Part shown: positions 35,762-44,947 of the stretch, piece after piece | Layout of the letters: each line of letters opens with the position of its first letter | Numbering within the stretch: the stretch's first letter is position 1 | Assembly: GCA_945893365.1 (NCBI GenBank) | Contig: CAMDED010000006.1 | Location: 36,254-100,253, forward strand | Length of the DNA stretch: 64,000 nt | Source of the DNA: Candidatus Sulfopaludibacter sp. SbA3 | GTDB lineage: Bacteria > Acidobacteriota > Terriglobia > Bryobacterales > Bryobacteraceae | Reading direction: 5' to 3' | The notes under the pieces: model-generated | The model's database searches: none | What the model was told of the DNA's origin: nothing | The model's input: the letters and a program-made list of their open reading frames with translations, nothing else | Translations under genes and position numbers: made by a program

Positions 35762-35838
35762 GGGCTTGTAGCTCAGTTGGTTAGAGCGCCTGCTTGACAC
35801 GCAGGAGGTCACAGATTCGAGTTCTGTCAAGCCCACCA
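35762..35838 (+). tRNA. tRNA-Val (GAC)
   Basis: A complete cloverleaf: acceptor GGGCTTG pairs with CAAGCCC, the D-arm is normal, anticodon stem CCTGC/GCAGG frames the loop TTGACAC with anticodon GAC (35796-35798), the variable loop is AGGTC, and T-stem ACAGA pairs with TCTGT around TTCGAGT. The discriminator A is followed by an encoded CCA (35836-35838). Confidence 0.97.
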
Positions 35839-36313
35839 CTCCCCTCCGACATCCGGGGCATCTCCTCGCTACGCGCGCGATCGCACCGCCTCGTGAGATC
35901 CTCCATGGCACGAAGAATCCGGGACAGCTATATATATGGGGTTTTCGGTGACGTCCCACTGGATTTCAATGTGAAGCTGGTCCACCAATCCGCCGCGTGA
36001 ACCCATTCCCCGGCGAGTTCGTCAACGCCGAGGTCCCGAAGGTTCTCGAACACTGTCGAAGCCCGTGTCCGAGCGCCTCGGGATACCCATGTGCCGATTC
36101 GCTTCCGATGGGATGCTTTCCACGGCGTTGCCATAGTCCGCGCTCCTTACTTCAGTGCTACCCAACCGAACGAGGAAACAAAATGCCTCCGTGGCTGCGC
36201 TCAATGGTGCGGTGGCCGCCCTGGGGGATCGCGCCGATCGCGCCGCCTCCGCCATCCATAACGGCTGGTGAAACGCTATTCTATAAGATTAACCGCGAAA
36301 TGAGGAGGAAATA
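35839..36313. other. Intergenic stretch behind tRNA-Val
   Basis: About 475 bases with only short frames of 60-100 codons that have no recognisable content on either strand. Near its end TATAAGATTAA and AGGAGG (36303-36308) lead into the 2Fe-2S subunit gene. The position behind a tRNA 3' end would suit a decayed integrated element. Confidence 0.4.
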
Positions 36314-36784
36314 ATGATAAAGCTCAAAGTAAATGGACGGAGCCGCCAGTTCGACGGCGACCCTGAGATGCCGCTCCTGTGGTATCTTCGCGACCTGCTG
36401 GAAATGACCGGGACCAAGTACGGTTGCGGCCAAGGTCTCTGCGGCGCCTGCACGGTGCATATCGGCGGCGCGGCCGCGCGCAGTTGCGTCACTCCCATGA
36501 AATCCGCCGCCGGTAAGAACATCCTCACCATCGAAGGACTCGCCGCGAAGGGCGATCATCCCGTGCAGCAGGCGTGGAAGCAGTGCAACGTGCCGCAATG
36601 CGGTTACTGCCAGAGCGGCCAGATCATGCAGGCCGTGTCGCTATTAAAGGTGAACCCAAAGCCGACCGATCGCGAGATCGACGACGTAATGCAGGGCAAT
36701 ATCTGCCGCTGCGGAACGTATCAGCGAATCCGTGAGGCGATCAAGCTGGCCGCCGGCGTCAAGACTTCGGAGGTGAAGGCATGA
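36314..36784 (+). CDS. 2Fe-2S subunit of a molybdenum hydroxylase, IorA-like
   Basis: A 156-residue protein with both iron-sulfur centres of the xanthine-oxidase family. The plant-type ferredoxin cluster uses [14 protein letters not shown] plus a later Cys (RSCVTP). The second cluster uses [11 protein letters not shown] and [11 protein letters not shown]. It passes electrons from the molybdenum subunit, as in isoquinoline 1-oxidoreductase alpha. AGGAGG lies five bases before the ATG. It overlaps the large-subunit gene in an ATGA. No FAD subunit is present, so electrons probably go to a cytochrome, as in other two-subunit members. Confidence 0.94.
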   Translation: MIKLKVNGRSRQFDGDPEMPLLWYLRDLLEMTGTKYGCGQGLCGACTVHIGGAAARSCVTPMKSAAGKNILTIEGLAAKGDHPVQQAWKQCNVPQCGYCQSGQIMQAVSLLKVNPKPTDREIDDVMQGNICRCGTYQRIREAIKLAAGVKTSEVKA

Positions 36785-39027
36785 ACCGCGTTCAACTCGA
36801 AGGCCGCAGAGGTTTTCTCGGCAAGGCGTTCTCCGCCGGCGCTTTCATCCTGAGCGCGAAAGTACTGCCGGTCGAGGCATTCGGCGCGGAGGCCGACAAT
36901 GCGGCGTGGCATCCAAGTGTTTACTTTGGATTGCAACCCGATGGCGCGGCCATCATCGTCGCGCACCGGTCGGAAATGGGCACCGGCATTCGCAGCGTGC
37001 TGCCCGCGGTCCTCGCCGAAGAACTCGATCTCGATTGGAAGCGCGTGAAGATCGAACAGGCGATCGGCGACGCAAAGTACGGTTCGCAGAACACAGACGG
37101 CTCCTGCTCGATCCGCGATTTCTACGACGCGCTGCGCGAAGCCGGCGCGAGCGCGCGTCTGATGCTCGAGCGCGCCGCCGCCTCGAAGTGGGGCGTGCCC
37201 GCTTCCGAATGCCAGGGCCGCATGCATGAAGTGACGCACAAAGCGAGCGGCCGGAAGCTGGGCTACGGGGAACTCGCGACGCTCGCCGCAAAGCAGCCGG
37301 TTCCGAAGAAGGAGGAGCTGACGTTCAAGCCCCCTTCGGAGTACCGCTTCGTGGGGAAACCATTACCCACGATCGACCGCGACGATCTTTGCATGGGCAA
37401 GGGAACGTTCGGCATCGACGCCCGCGTGCCGGGCATGGTTTACGCGTCGATCGAGCGATCGCCCGTGTTTGGAGGCAAGCTGAAATCCTTCGACGACAAG
37501 GACGCTCGCGCCGTGAAGGGCGTGCTTCAGACGGCTGTGATCGACTCCTTCGCGCCGCCGCACATGTTCCAGGCGCTCGGCGGCGTCGCCGTGATCGCCG
37601 ATAACACCTGGTCCGCGATGCAGGGGCGCAAGAAGTTGAAGGTCGAATGGGACCTGGGAGAGAACGCGGCGTTCGATTCGGGGGCATACAAGAAGTCGCT
37701 GCAGGATGCCGCGCGCAAGCCGCAGAGGGCGGTGCGTATCGTGGGCGACGTGGAGGCCGAATTCGCGCGCGGCCTGAAGACGCACGAAGCGGAATACTAC
37801 GTGCCGATGCTGTCGCACGCGCCCATGGAGCCGCCGGCGGCAGTGGCCGAATTCAAGGACGGGAAAGTCACCGCCTGGGCGGCGACGCAGAATCCGCAGG
37901 CCGTGCAGGAAGCCGTCTCCGCCGCGATGGGCATCGATAAGAAAGACGTCGTGTGCAACGTGACGCTGCTCGGCGGAGGTTTCGGCCGAAAGTCGAAACC
38001 GGATTACGTGGTGGAGGCGGCGCTGCTGTCGAAGAAAACCGGCAAGCCCGTGAAGGTGGTGTGGAGCCGCGAGGAAGATATCAGGTTCGATTTCTATCAC
38101 GCTCCGGCAGCCATGTACATGAAGGCCGCGACCGATCCGAACGGCCGGCCCACGGCGTGGCTACAGCGCAGCGTTTTTCCGACCATCGGCTCCACCTTCG
38201 ACCCAAGGGCGCAATACGGCCAGGAATTCGAAATGGGCATGGGCTGGGTGGATCTGCCGTACGACATCCGGAATCAGCGCGCCGAGAACGGCCCCGCGAA
38301 GAACCCGGTCCGCATCGGCTGGCTGCGCGCCGTCGCGAACATCTATCACGCATTCGCGATTCATTCGTTTGTGGACGAGCTGGCCGCGGCGGCCGGCCGC
38401 GATCGCGTGGAGTATTTGCTGGACTTGATCGGTCCCGGCCGCAAGGTCGCGATCAAGCCCGAGGGCATGACCTACTGGAACAATACGCAGTCGCAGGACA
38501 AGTTCCCCGTGGATACCGCGCGGTTGCGGCGCGTGATTGAATTGGCGGCTGAGAAAAGCGGATGGGCCAGCCGGAAGCCTGCGAAGGGCCGCGCCCTGGG
38601 AATCGCCGCGCATCGCAGCTTTCTGACTTACGTGGCGGTTGTGGCGGATGTCGAGATCGACGAAAAGGGCCGGGTGAAGGTGCACCGGATCGATCTGGCG
38701 GCCGACGCGGGCAAGATCGTCAACCCGGACCGGGTGAAGGCGCAGTTTGAAGGCGCGGTTGTTTTCGGCGCGAGTATCGCGCTGCTCGGTGAGATCACGG
38801 GAGCGAACGGACGGATCAAGCAGTCGAATTTCCACGATTATCAAGTGGCGCGCATGAATCAATCGCCCGTGGAAACCCGTATTCACATGGTTGCGAGCGA
38901 GGAGCCGCACGCCGGCGTGGGAGAGCCTGGCGTGCCGCCGGTGATGCCCGCGATCTGCAATGCGATTTTTGCGGCGACGGGCAAGCGCATCCGTGAATTG
39001 CCGATCAAGAATCACAAGCTCGTGTAG
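36781..39027 (+). CDS. Molybdopterin-binding large subunit, IorB-like, Tat-exported
   Basis: A 748-residue molybdenum hydroxylase large subunit. It has a twin-arginine leader at residues 9-30 ([18 protein letters not shown]), the hammerhead domain start ([12 protein letters not shown]) near 190, molybdopterin contacts such as [13 protein letters not shown] near 400 and [18 protein letters not shown] near 505, and the catalytic Glu in GVGEPGVPP near residue 710. Family members hydroxylate N-heterocycles or aldehydes with water as oxygen source. The Tat leader places it in the periplasm together with the small subunit carried along. The substrate is unknown. Confidence 0.92.
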   Translation: MNRVQLEGRRGFLGKAFSAGAFILSAKVLPVEAFGAEADNAAWHPSVYFGLQPDGAAIIVAHRSEMGTGIRSVLPAVLAEELDLDWKRVKIEQAIGDAKYGSQNTDGSCSIRDFYDALREAGASARLMLERAAASKWGVPASECQGRMHEVTHKASGRKLGYGELATLAAKQPVPKKEELTFKPPSEYRFVGKPLPTIDRDDLCMGKGTFGIDARVPGMVYASIERSPVFGGKLKSFDDKDARAVKGVLQTAVIDSFAPPHMFQALGGVAVIADNTWSAMQGRKKLKVEWDLGENAAFDSGAYKKSLQDAARKPQRAVRIVGDVEAEFARGLKTHEAEYYVPMLSHAPMEPPAAVAEFKDGKVTAWAATQNPQAVQEAVSAAMGIDKKDVVCNVTLLGGGFGRKSKPDYVVEAALLSKKTGKPVKVVWSREEDIRFDFYHAPAAMYMKAATDPNGRPTAWLQRSVFPTIGSTFDPRAQYGQEFEMGMGWVDLPYDIRNQRAENGPAKNPVRIGWLRAVANIYHAFAIHSFVDELAAAAGRDRVEYLLDLIGPGRKVAIKPEGMTYWNNTQSQDKFPVDTARLRRVIELAAEKSGWASRKPAKGRALGIAAHRSFLTYVAVVADVEIDEKGRVKVHRIDLAADAGKIVNPDRVKAQFEGAVVFGASIALLGEITGANGRIKQSNFHDYQVARMNQSPVETRIHMVASEEPHAGVGEPGVPPVMPAICNAIFAATGKRIRELPIKNHKLV

Positions 39028-39060
39028 ATAGAGCTGGTCTAGATAGAGATCGTGGAGAGA

Positions 39061-39081
39061 GCCCGCGGTTCCCCCGCGGGC
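39061..39081 (+). terminator. Strong hairpin between two genes
   Basis: GCCCGCGG and CCGCGGGC form a perfect 8-bp stem with a five-base loop, 33 bases behind the molybdenum subunit stop. There is no T-run after it, so it may be an RNA-stabilising or pausing element and not a classical terminator. Confidence 0.45.
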
Positions 39082-39104
39082 CGTCTGACAGGAGAGAAAG
39101 AAAG

Positions 39105-39593
39105 ATGGCTTCAGCGAGCAGTCTGCCCAATAGTCTACGCTACGGCTCACTCGTGGTCGCGCTTGGAGGCTTGGTCCCGTTTCTGGCTTCGACGGTACTC
39201 TTCTTCGCGTTCTTGAAGAGCGAGGCGAATCCGAGCCAACCCTGGCTGGCCGGCCAATTCCCGCCGGGGCCGGCTTCCTATACGCTCGACGGCATCCGAA
39301 ACTTTAGTTCGGATGTCGCAACCGATTTTGTCACCGCGCAGCATATCGAACTGGTGAATGTCATGAACAGCGGAGTGCTAGTAGTGGTGCTGGCGCTCTG
39401 CGGTCTCAGAAGGTATCAGAAGTGGTCCTGGTACGCTCTTCTATTTACCGCGCTTTGGCCGGGCCTGAACGATGCGTGGGCGCTGATTGCGGCTCACGAA
39501 CCGCCCATCCCGCTGGTGGGAGAGATCGTCGTTTTGATCGGTTTGTTCGTGGCGCGAGCCGCCGTTTTCTCTAAGCCGCCGGCAGCGGCTTGA
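39105..39593 (+). CDS. Unknown four-helix membrane protein
   Basis: A 162-residue protein that I do not recognise. Four hydrophobic segments lie near residues 14-36, 85-103, 108-124 and 138-156; a soluble loop of ~45 residues sits between the first two. The layout resembles small DUF-type membrane proteins but no family motif is clear. AGGAGAG lies before the ATG. It follows the molybdenum hydroxylase genes beyond a hairpin, and its 3' end overlaps the convergent desaturase gene by 23 bases. Confidence 0.75.
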   Translation: MASASSLPNSLRYGSLVVALGGLVPFLASTVLFFAFLKSEANPSQPWLAGQFPPGPASYTLDGIRNFSSDVATDFVTAQHIELVNVMNSGVLVVVLALCGLRRYQKWSWYALLFTALWPGLNDAWALIAAHEPPIPLVGEIVVLIGLFVARAAVFSKPPAAA

Positions 39594-40287
39594 CGCGCGC
39601 GAGTCCCGCCGCTTCGAGCAGCCGAATGATGGGCCACGCCGGGTCAACCTCTCGCGCGCGCTGGGAGAACCGGGCCGAGGCCGGATATTGATGGTGGTTG
39701 TTATGTAATCCTTCGCCGCCCGTCAGCCAAGCTACCCATTGCAGGTTGGTGGCCTTGTTTTCGAAGTTGCGGTAGCCCACCATGTGGCAAACGCTGTTGA
39801 TGGTGGAGTTGAGCAGAATGTAGAACACGGCGTGCGAAATCCAGGCCGCCGCGCCCCACGTCCATCCGAATAGGGAAACGAATATCGCGAGCCCGCCCCA
39901 CACGGCGAATCGCGTAAAGGCGCGCGGCAGCCGGTCGATGCCGTCGTCCCGCCAATCCCGCGTATATTTGCGGATGGTCTCGACGTTCGCCGCCTCTTTG
40001 CGGTAGATGAGAAAATTGCCGAACAGCACCGTCCACATGCCACGAAGATAGGGGCTGTGCGGGTCGCCTTCGACGTCCGAAAAATGATGATGCTTGCGGT
40101 GAACCGCGACCCATTCACGCGGAACGATACCCGTGAACAGACGCAGCTCGAGATGCATGAGAAGGGCAACCGCGGGGTGCAGCTCCAGCCCGCGGTGTGT
40201 CAGAGTGCGATGGAGATAGATGGTAGTGAAGAAGACCGAGGTCTGCAGAATGGCGAGCGTTATGCAGGCGGCCCACCAGATGTTCAT
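39571..40287 (-). CDS. Acyl-CoA/fatty-acid desaturase, membrane di-iron type
   Basis: A 238-residue membrane desaturase. The three histidine boxes that bind the two irons are present: HRTLTH near residue 25, HRKHHHFSD near 63 and HNNHHQYP near 200. Four hydrophobic segments flank them. Such enzymes insert a cis double bond in acyl chains using oxygen. It is shorter than the usual ~300-residue family members at the N-terminus. The start at 40287 is used because the frame further upstream overlaps the SDR gene and encodes nothing desaturase-like. It lies five bases behind the SDR stop, so the two form an operon. Confidence 0.9.
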   Translation of the reverse strand: MNIWWAACITLAILQTSVFFTTIYLHRTLTHRGLELHPAVALLMHLELRLFTGIVPREWVAVHRKHHHFSDVEGDPHSPYLRGMWTVLFGNFLIYRKEAANVETIRKYTRDWRDDGIDRLPRAFTRFAVWGGLAIFVSLFGWTWGAAAWISHAVFYILLNSTINSVCHMVGYRNFENKATNLQWVAWLTGGEGLHNNHHQYPASARFSQRAREVDPAWPIIRLLEAAGLARVKPLPAA

Positions 40288-40292
40288 CGCCG

Positions 40293-41069
40293 CTATATTC
40301 CCTTCGCGAGAAAACCGCCGTCGACGGCCACGGTCTCGCCGGTCACGAACTTTCCCGAGCCGGCGGCGAGGAAGATCGCCGCGCCGACAAGTTCCTCCAC
40401 CTGCCCGTAGCGGCCCATCGGCGTGCGTGCCTTGATGGCGGCCGCGCGCTCCGGCAGGTCGAGCACAGCCGAGTTGAGAGGCGTTCGGAACACGCCGGGA
40501 GCGATCGCGTTGACACGGACGCCGAACTGCGCCCATTCGCAAGCCAGCGTTTCGGTAAGCATCACGACCGCCGCCTTGCTGCACGAGTACGCCGCCACTT
40601 CGTTGAAGCTGACGAAACTGGTGAGGGACGCCGTGTTGACGATGCAGCCGCTCCGCTGCGCGATCATCCGGCGTCCAAACACCTGGCAGGCGCGGAACGT
40701 CCCGGTGAGGTTGATGTCGATAATGCGGTTCCAATCGGCCTCCGGAAAATCGACCGACGCCATTTTCTTCGTCGTGCCGGAGGTCACGACCAGAATATCG
40801 ACCTTCGCGAACGCAGCCACCACCTCGTTACACAGATTCTCAAGAGTGCCGCGATCCTGCACGTCGCTCGCGATGCGGAGCGTCTTCGATCCAAGCGCCT
40901 CAAGTTGCGCCGCTTCCGCATCCACCTTGCCTTGGTCGCGGCTGCTCGCCACTACCGTAGCGCCCGAGCGCGCATATCCTCGGGCGATCGCCTGGCCGAT
41001 GCCGCTAGTGCCGCCGAGCACGACGGCGACTTTGCCTTCGAGGGAAAACAGTTCTTGCGTCAGATTCAT
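40293..41069 (-). CDS. Short-chain dehydrogenase/reductase
   Basis: A classical 258-residue SDR. The NAD(P)-binding motif GGTSGIGQAIA is near residue 20, the catalytic Ser is in NTASLTSF near 146, Tyr and Lys in AAYSCSKAAV near 160, and PGVFRTPL follows. The C-terminal GSGKFVTGETVAVDGGFLAKG is typical of FabG/gluconate-dehydrogenase-like members. It reduces or oxidises an alcohol/keto group of an unknown compound. It is the first gene of an operon with the desaturase, which may hint at lipid modification. Confidence 0.9.
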   Translation of the reverse strand: MNLTQELFSLEGKVAVVLGGTSGIGQAIARGYARSGATVVASSRDQGKVDAEAAQLEALGSKTLRIASDVQDRGTLENLCNEVVAAFAKVDILVVTSGTTKKMASVDFPEADWNRIIDINLTGTFRACQVFGRRMIAQRSGCIVNTASLTSFVSFNEVAAYSCSKAAVVMLTETLACEWAQFGVRVNAIAPGVFRTPLNSAVLDLPERAAAIKARTPMGRYGQVEELVGAAIFLAAGSGKFVTGETVAVDGGFLAKGI

Positions 41070-41150
41070 AACCTATCAGTGTAGTTCAGGCGGCTGGCGT
41101 GATTTAGAATACATGGAAACGGACCGGCATTGAAGGCCGGTTCTGCGCCA

Positions 41151-41156
41151 TAATCT
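41151..41156 (+). promoter_or_regulatory. -10-like TAATCT, probable leaderless promoter
   Basis: TAATCT ends exactly six bases before ATG 41163, and no Shine-Dalgarno sequence lies between. The expected transcription start is the ATG itself. Confidence 0.35.
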
Positions 41157-41162
41157 ACTATT

Positions 41163-42590
41163 ATGATTCGATCGACTTTCATCATGGCCCTGGTTGCGGC
41201 CGCCGCCTCGTCTCAGGACCTCCGGATCACCAGCGGCGCTGTCGACGACCAGGTCTTCCAACGCCTCTCCTCCGGCACGGCGGACATTGCGGTCGGCGGT
41301 TCCGCGGACGCCGCCGACGGCAAGGCCGTCGAAGCTCGGATCGCACGAAAGCACCAGCCGGTTGCCGATTGGACGGCGATCGCCTCGGTGAAGACGAAAC
41401 GCTGGAGCGGCGTTGTCAAGAACATTCCGGCGGGAGGTCCTTACCGCATCGACCTGCGCGTCGCCGGCTCCGGCGCGGCTGCGTCGATCCATAACATCCT
41501 GGTCGGGGACCTTTGGGTGCTCGCCGGTCAATCCAATATGCAGGGCGTCGGCGACCTGATCGACGTCGAAATGCCTCATGAACTCGTCCATAACTTCGAC
41601 ATGGCCGGCATGTGGATGGCCGCGGAAGAACCGCTACACACGCTCGGAAGCGCCACCGATCGCGTCCATTGGCCGCTCAACGCGCAGAAACAGCCCGAGA
41701 AGCTGGAGGGCGCCCGGCTGGCGAAGTTCCACGCCGAACGGAAGAAGGGCGCGAGCCTCGGCCTGCCGTTTGCCGTTGAGATGGTCCGCCGCACCGGCGT
41801 GCCCATCGGACTGCTCTCCTGCGCCCACGGCGGAACCTCGATGGACCAGTGGGATCCGGATCTGAAGAGCAAGGGCGGCGATTCCCTTTATGGCTCGATG
41901 CTGCGCCGCGTCCAGGGCGCGGGCGGCAGGGTCAAAGGCGTGCTTTGGTATCAAGGCGAGTCCGATGCCAACCCCAACGCCGCGCCCGTTTTCCAGCAGA
42001 AGTTCGAGAGGCTTGTCGCGGCCATCCGCGCCGACTTCGGCCAGCCTGAGATCCCCTTTTACTACGTCCAGATCGGCCGCCACATCAGCGACACCAATGT
42101 CGCGGAATGGAATTTCGTTCAGAATGCCCAGCTCAAGGCCGAATCGGCTATTCCGAACTCCGGCATGATTACCGCCATCGATGTAGCGCTCGACGACGGC
42201 ATCCACGTCGGCACCCAGGACCATAAGCGTCTCGGCAAACGAATGGCGAACCTCGCGGCCGGACAGACCAAGCGGGGGCCGCGGCCTGTGAGCGCAAGAT
42301 ATTCAAACGGCGTAGTACGCGTGGCGTTCTCCGATGTGAACGCAAGCCTGCGTTCGCAGGGGCGTATCTCCGGTTTCAGCATCCATTCGGCCGCCGGCGC
42401 GGCTCTCCCGGTTATTTACAAGGCTCGTGTCGATCCCGCCGATCGCTCGGCGGTTCTACTCTCGATCGGCGGAAAGCTACCTGAAGGAGCTGTGCTGCGT
42501 TACGGCGCGGGCAAGGACCCCTACTGCAACTTGCATGACGGCGCGGACATGGCCGCGCCCGTTTTTGGTCCTATGACGATCGAGCAGTAG
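41163..42590 (+). CDS. Sialate O-acetylesterase-like SGNH hydrolase, exported
   Basis: A 475-residue protein with a signal peptide (MIRSTFIMALVAAAASS) and an SASA/SGNH esterase core. The nucleophile block is VLAGQSNMQG near residue 120, followed by CAHGGTSMDQW near 220, WYQGESDANP near 262 and the Asp/His block GIHVGTQDHKRLG near 350. A beta-sandwich at each end flanks the core. Such enzymes remove acetyl groups from sialic acids or from plant polysaccharides; in a soil organism the latter is more likely. It is a single gene. Confidence 0.9.
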   Translation: MIRSTFIMALVAAAASSQDLRITSGAVDDQVFQRLSSGTADIAVGGSADAADGKAVEARIARKHQPVADWTAIASVKTKRWSGVVKNIPAGGPYRIDLRVAGSGAAASIHNILVGDLWVLAGQSNMQGVGDLIDVEMPHELVHNFDMAGMWMAAEEPLHTLGSATDRVHWPLNAQKQPEKLEGARLAKFHAERKKGASLGLPFAVEMVRRTGVPIGLLSCAHGGTSMDQWDPDLKSKGGDSLYGSMLRRVQGAGGRVKGVLWYQGESDANPNAAPVFQQKFERLVAAIRADFGQPEIPFYYVQIGRHISDTNVAEWNFVQNAQLKAESAIPNSGMITAIDVALDDGIHVGTQDHKRLGKRMANLAAGQTKRGPRPVSARYSNGVVRVAFSDVNASLRSQGRISGFSIHSAAGAALPVIYKARVDPADRSAVLLSIGGKLPEGAVLRYGAGKDPYCNLHDGADMAAPVFGPMTIEQ

Positions 42591-42613
42591 TACCTAAAGG
42601 CATCCCCCAGTAC

Positions 42614-42642
42614 TTGTCAAAGAGGTATGCCTGTCTGATAAT
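42614..42642 (+). promoter_or_regulatory. Sigma70-type promoter TTGTCA-N17-GATAAT
   Basis: TTGTCA (42614-42619) and GATAAT (42637-42642) are separated by 17 bases, the best -35/-10 pair seen in the window. It would start transcription near 42649, about 30-50 bases ahead of the methyltransferase gene. Confidence 0.65.
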
Positions 42643-42699
42643 CGAATAGGTTCGGAGTTTTAACCGAAGGGGGACCTTACGAAATACGTCGCATCCAAG

Positions 42700-44487
42700 T
42701 TGGCTCTGGTTCGCCCGGTAAGGAAGGACGCCGGGACCGGACCCGAACCCGTGACGCAAACAGAAAAAGCGCGGAACATGGATTTGCCATGGACCGCCGA
42801 AATGGTGGGACTTACCCCCGCCGACCTGCGCATGCCTTCCAGGATGCCCGGCGTGAACGTGATGCTCACGCGGTCCCGTCTCGCCCGGTTCCTTGAAGAT
42901 TTTTCCGAGGACGCGGATGTCCGCGAGTTCCTGATGCTCGACCTGCTGGCATTTGGGGCGGGCGCGGAAATCGGTCCGGCGGGCGCGGTGGAAGATTTGC
43001 CGTCGCTGGCTTCGCACCCCGCCGAACTTTGGGAGGCCGTGTGGCTCTACAAGGTGCTTGGCATGCACGGGGGCGGGCGCAAGATCCTGTTCCTGGGGAG
43101 CCCGGCTTCGCATCTTGTCCTGCAGGCCGGACTGGCTGGTAACAACGTTGTGGCGATGGATCCCGACAGCGATCTGGTCGAGGCTGGAAGGAGATGCGCG
43201 GAGATCCTCGGCCTTCGGAAGTACAGGTCTCGAATCTGGGATTTGAACGGCCTCAGCCGCTTCGCCGATGGCGCCTTCGATACCGTCGTCTGCGCTTCGG
43301 CGCTCGATCGATTGCCGGCCGAGGATCAGGAGGCTGCCGCGGAGGAGATCGCACGTATTCTGAAGCCCAACGGCATGGCGGGTCTGACGTTTCATTGCGG
43401 CCCGGCGCCCCGCACGAGTTCTCAGGCCTGCAATGCGCCAAAGTCGGCTCGCGAAGCGCACCGCCGTTACGCGCGCGGGGGGCTGCGAGCGCTCGGGAAT
43501 CGCGAGCTGGAACCCGCGGCGCCCGGCGCGTTGTTCAGCGAAGAAGCCGGGTCTCAAGCGCTGGCCTCTCTGTTCCTCGGTAAGTTCGGAAGACGCCGTG
43601 CGCCGGCGCTCGACCTCCCCAGCCCCAGAATATCCGGAACGCAGTCGCCCGGCTCCGCCGTCAAGAATCTGGCGTACCTTCTGTTTAGGAACGGCGCGCG
43701 ACTGCGGGGAGAAACCGGGGAAGATCGCAGACCGGCGTGCATCGACAGCTCCCGTGAGGCCGGACGAAGTCTCGCCGGCCTGGGGCGCCTTGCGACCGAA
43801 CGGATCGATGCTCTCGCGCGGGCTGAGGCTGCGCTCCGCAATGAACGCGAAGAGACTGCGAAGCGCGCTCGGGCGCTCTTGATCCTGGACGCGGAAGTCA
43901 AGGCGCGCGATGAGCGAATCGAACAGCTCGAGCGCGTGGCCGCCGATCGACTTGTGGTGCTGGGCTCCGTCGAGGCTTCCCGAACCGAAGTCGAGAAAAT
44001 CGCCCACCAGCGCGCGGCGCTTATTAAGCAACTTGTCGTTGAGCTCGAAGCCCGGGAAGCAGTGGTGCAAGTACTCGCAAGAGCCGCGAACGAACGCTTG
44101 GAGATGATTGAGAAGCTGGAAGCCAAGGCGCGCGTATTCGAGAAGATCGCCCACCAGCGCGCGGCGCTTGTTGAGCAACTTACCGTTGAGCTCGAGGCGC
44201 GGGAGGCGCGGGTGCAGGTACTCGAAAAAGCCGCGAACGAACGCTTGGAGGTCATGGAGGAGCTGGCGGCATCTCTCCGCGAGACTCTTTTCGTAAGGCT
44301 CTCGGAGTTTGCGGTCCGCGCCCTTCGAATCGTTCGGAGGCTCTGCGGGTTGAAGCATGTTCTCTCAGGCGACAGAACCAGCCCTCGCGAACGGCTTCGC
44401 ACGTGCCGGGCTACTTTGGACTTACCGGATGTAGACGTAAACCGTGTTGGCCGTTATCCGATCCGCGGCCGGCATGACGCCTTCTGA
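42700..44487 (+). CDS. Methyltransferase-like protein with long coiled-coil tail
   Basis: About 595 residues. Residues ~115-240 look like a class I SAM-dependent methyltransferase: KILFLGSPASHLVLQAGLAG (degenerate GxGxG), VVAMDPDSDLVEAGRR, DGAFDTVVCASALDRLP and ARILKPNGMAGLTF. The loose glycine motif may mean weak or lost activity. Residues ~345-560 are a charged coiled coil with a 49-residue tandem repeat beginning EKIAHQRAAL. The start is uncertain: TTG 42700 is the first standard codon, but the best ribosome-binding site (GAAGGGGG, 42666-42673) points to an ACG at 42679. Similar proteins occur with glycan synthesis genes; none is adjacent here. A long opposite-strand open frame mirrors it and is rejected. 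Confidence 0.75.
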   Translation: MALVRPVRKDAGTGPEPVTQTEKARNMDLPWTAEMVGLTPADLRMPSRMPGVNVMLTRSRLARFLEDFSEDADVREFLMLDLLAFGAGAEIGPAGAVEDLPSLASHPAELWEAVWLYKVLGMHGGGRKILFLGSPASHLVLQAGLAGNNVVAMDPDSDLVEAGRRCAEILGLRKYRSRIWDLNGLSRFADGAFDTVVCASALDRLPAEDQEAAAEEIARILKPNGMAGLTFHCGPAPRTSSQACNAPKSAREAHRRYARGGLRALGNRELEPAAPGALFSEEAGSQALASLFLGKFGRRRAPALDLPSPRISGTQSPGSAVKNLAYLLFRNGARLRGETGEDRRPACIDSSREAGRSLAGLGRLATERIDALARAEAALRNEREETAKRARALLILDAEVKARDERIEQLERVAADRLVVLGSVEASRTEVEKIAHQRAALIKQLVVELEAREAVVQVLARAANERLEMIEKLEAKARVFEKIAHQRAALVEQLTVELEAREARVQVLEKAANERLEVMEELAASLRETLFVRLSEFAVRALRIVRRLCGLKHVLSGDRTSPRERLRTCRATLDLPDVDVNRVGRYPIRGRHDAF

Positions 44488-44947
44488 ACGCCGGCCGCCA
44501 CTCCCCTTGACAAAACGATTTTGCGCGGAACGCCTGCGAGGGTCCGGACCGGCCTCTTGCTCCCGAGAATCACGCAAGAATGGCACGGGCGGCCATGAGC
44601 CATTTCTAGAGAAATCTCGTTGGTCCGCGCTGAAGTTGCGCTCGACGGGCGCTATAGTTCCCGATGCCCGCTCGCGCCCGTCCATGCCGATCGCGATGCC
44701 GGGCGTCTCCAACTCGCCGCTGAACTCTCCGCTCGTGAATCGCGCGCTTTCGCGGCTGTTGAAGATCTCCGGCCGCGACGCTTCAGCGCCTCCACGCAGA
44801 GGTCCACGGCCCTCCTCATGGGCAGCGGCCAACTCACCGCGTATCCGCTGAATCAGTCCATCACCGCTGCCAGTAAGTGAGCCGCTTTGGTTATATACTG
44901 TCCTCTTATGGATAGCGTAATCGAACGCCGCCAATAAGGAAGTAAGC
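44488..44947. other. Intergenic stretch with a late promoter candidate
   Basis: About 460 bases. Open frames of 85-135 codons on both strands show no domain. Near the end, TATACT (44894-44899) is followed by AAGGAAG just before the ATG at 44948, so the promoter and ribosome-binding site of the next gene are here. Confidence 0.45.

Noticed and set aside
42571..44358. Long open frame opposite the methyltransferase/coiled-coil gene
   Set aside because: High-GC third positions keep the opposite strand open. Its product shows no domain, while the plus-strand product has methyltransferase motifs, a promoter and a coiled coil.
44908..44937. Nine-codon upstream ORF (MDSVIERRQ) before the D-aminoacylase-like gene
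   Set aside because: It starts nine bases behind the -10 candidate and lacks a ribosome-binding site. A chance ATG is more likely than a leader peptide.
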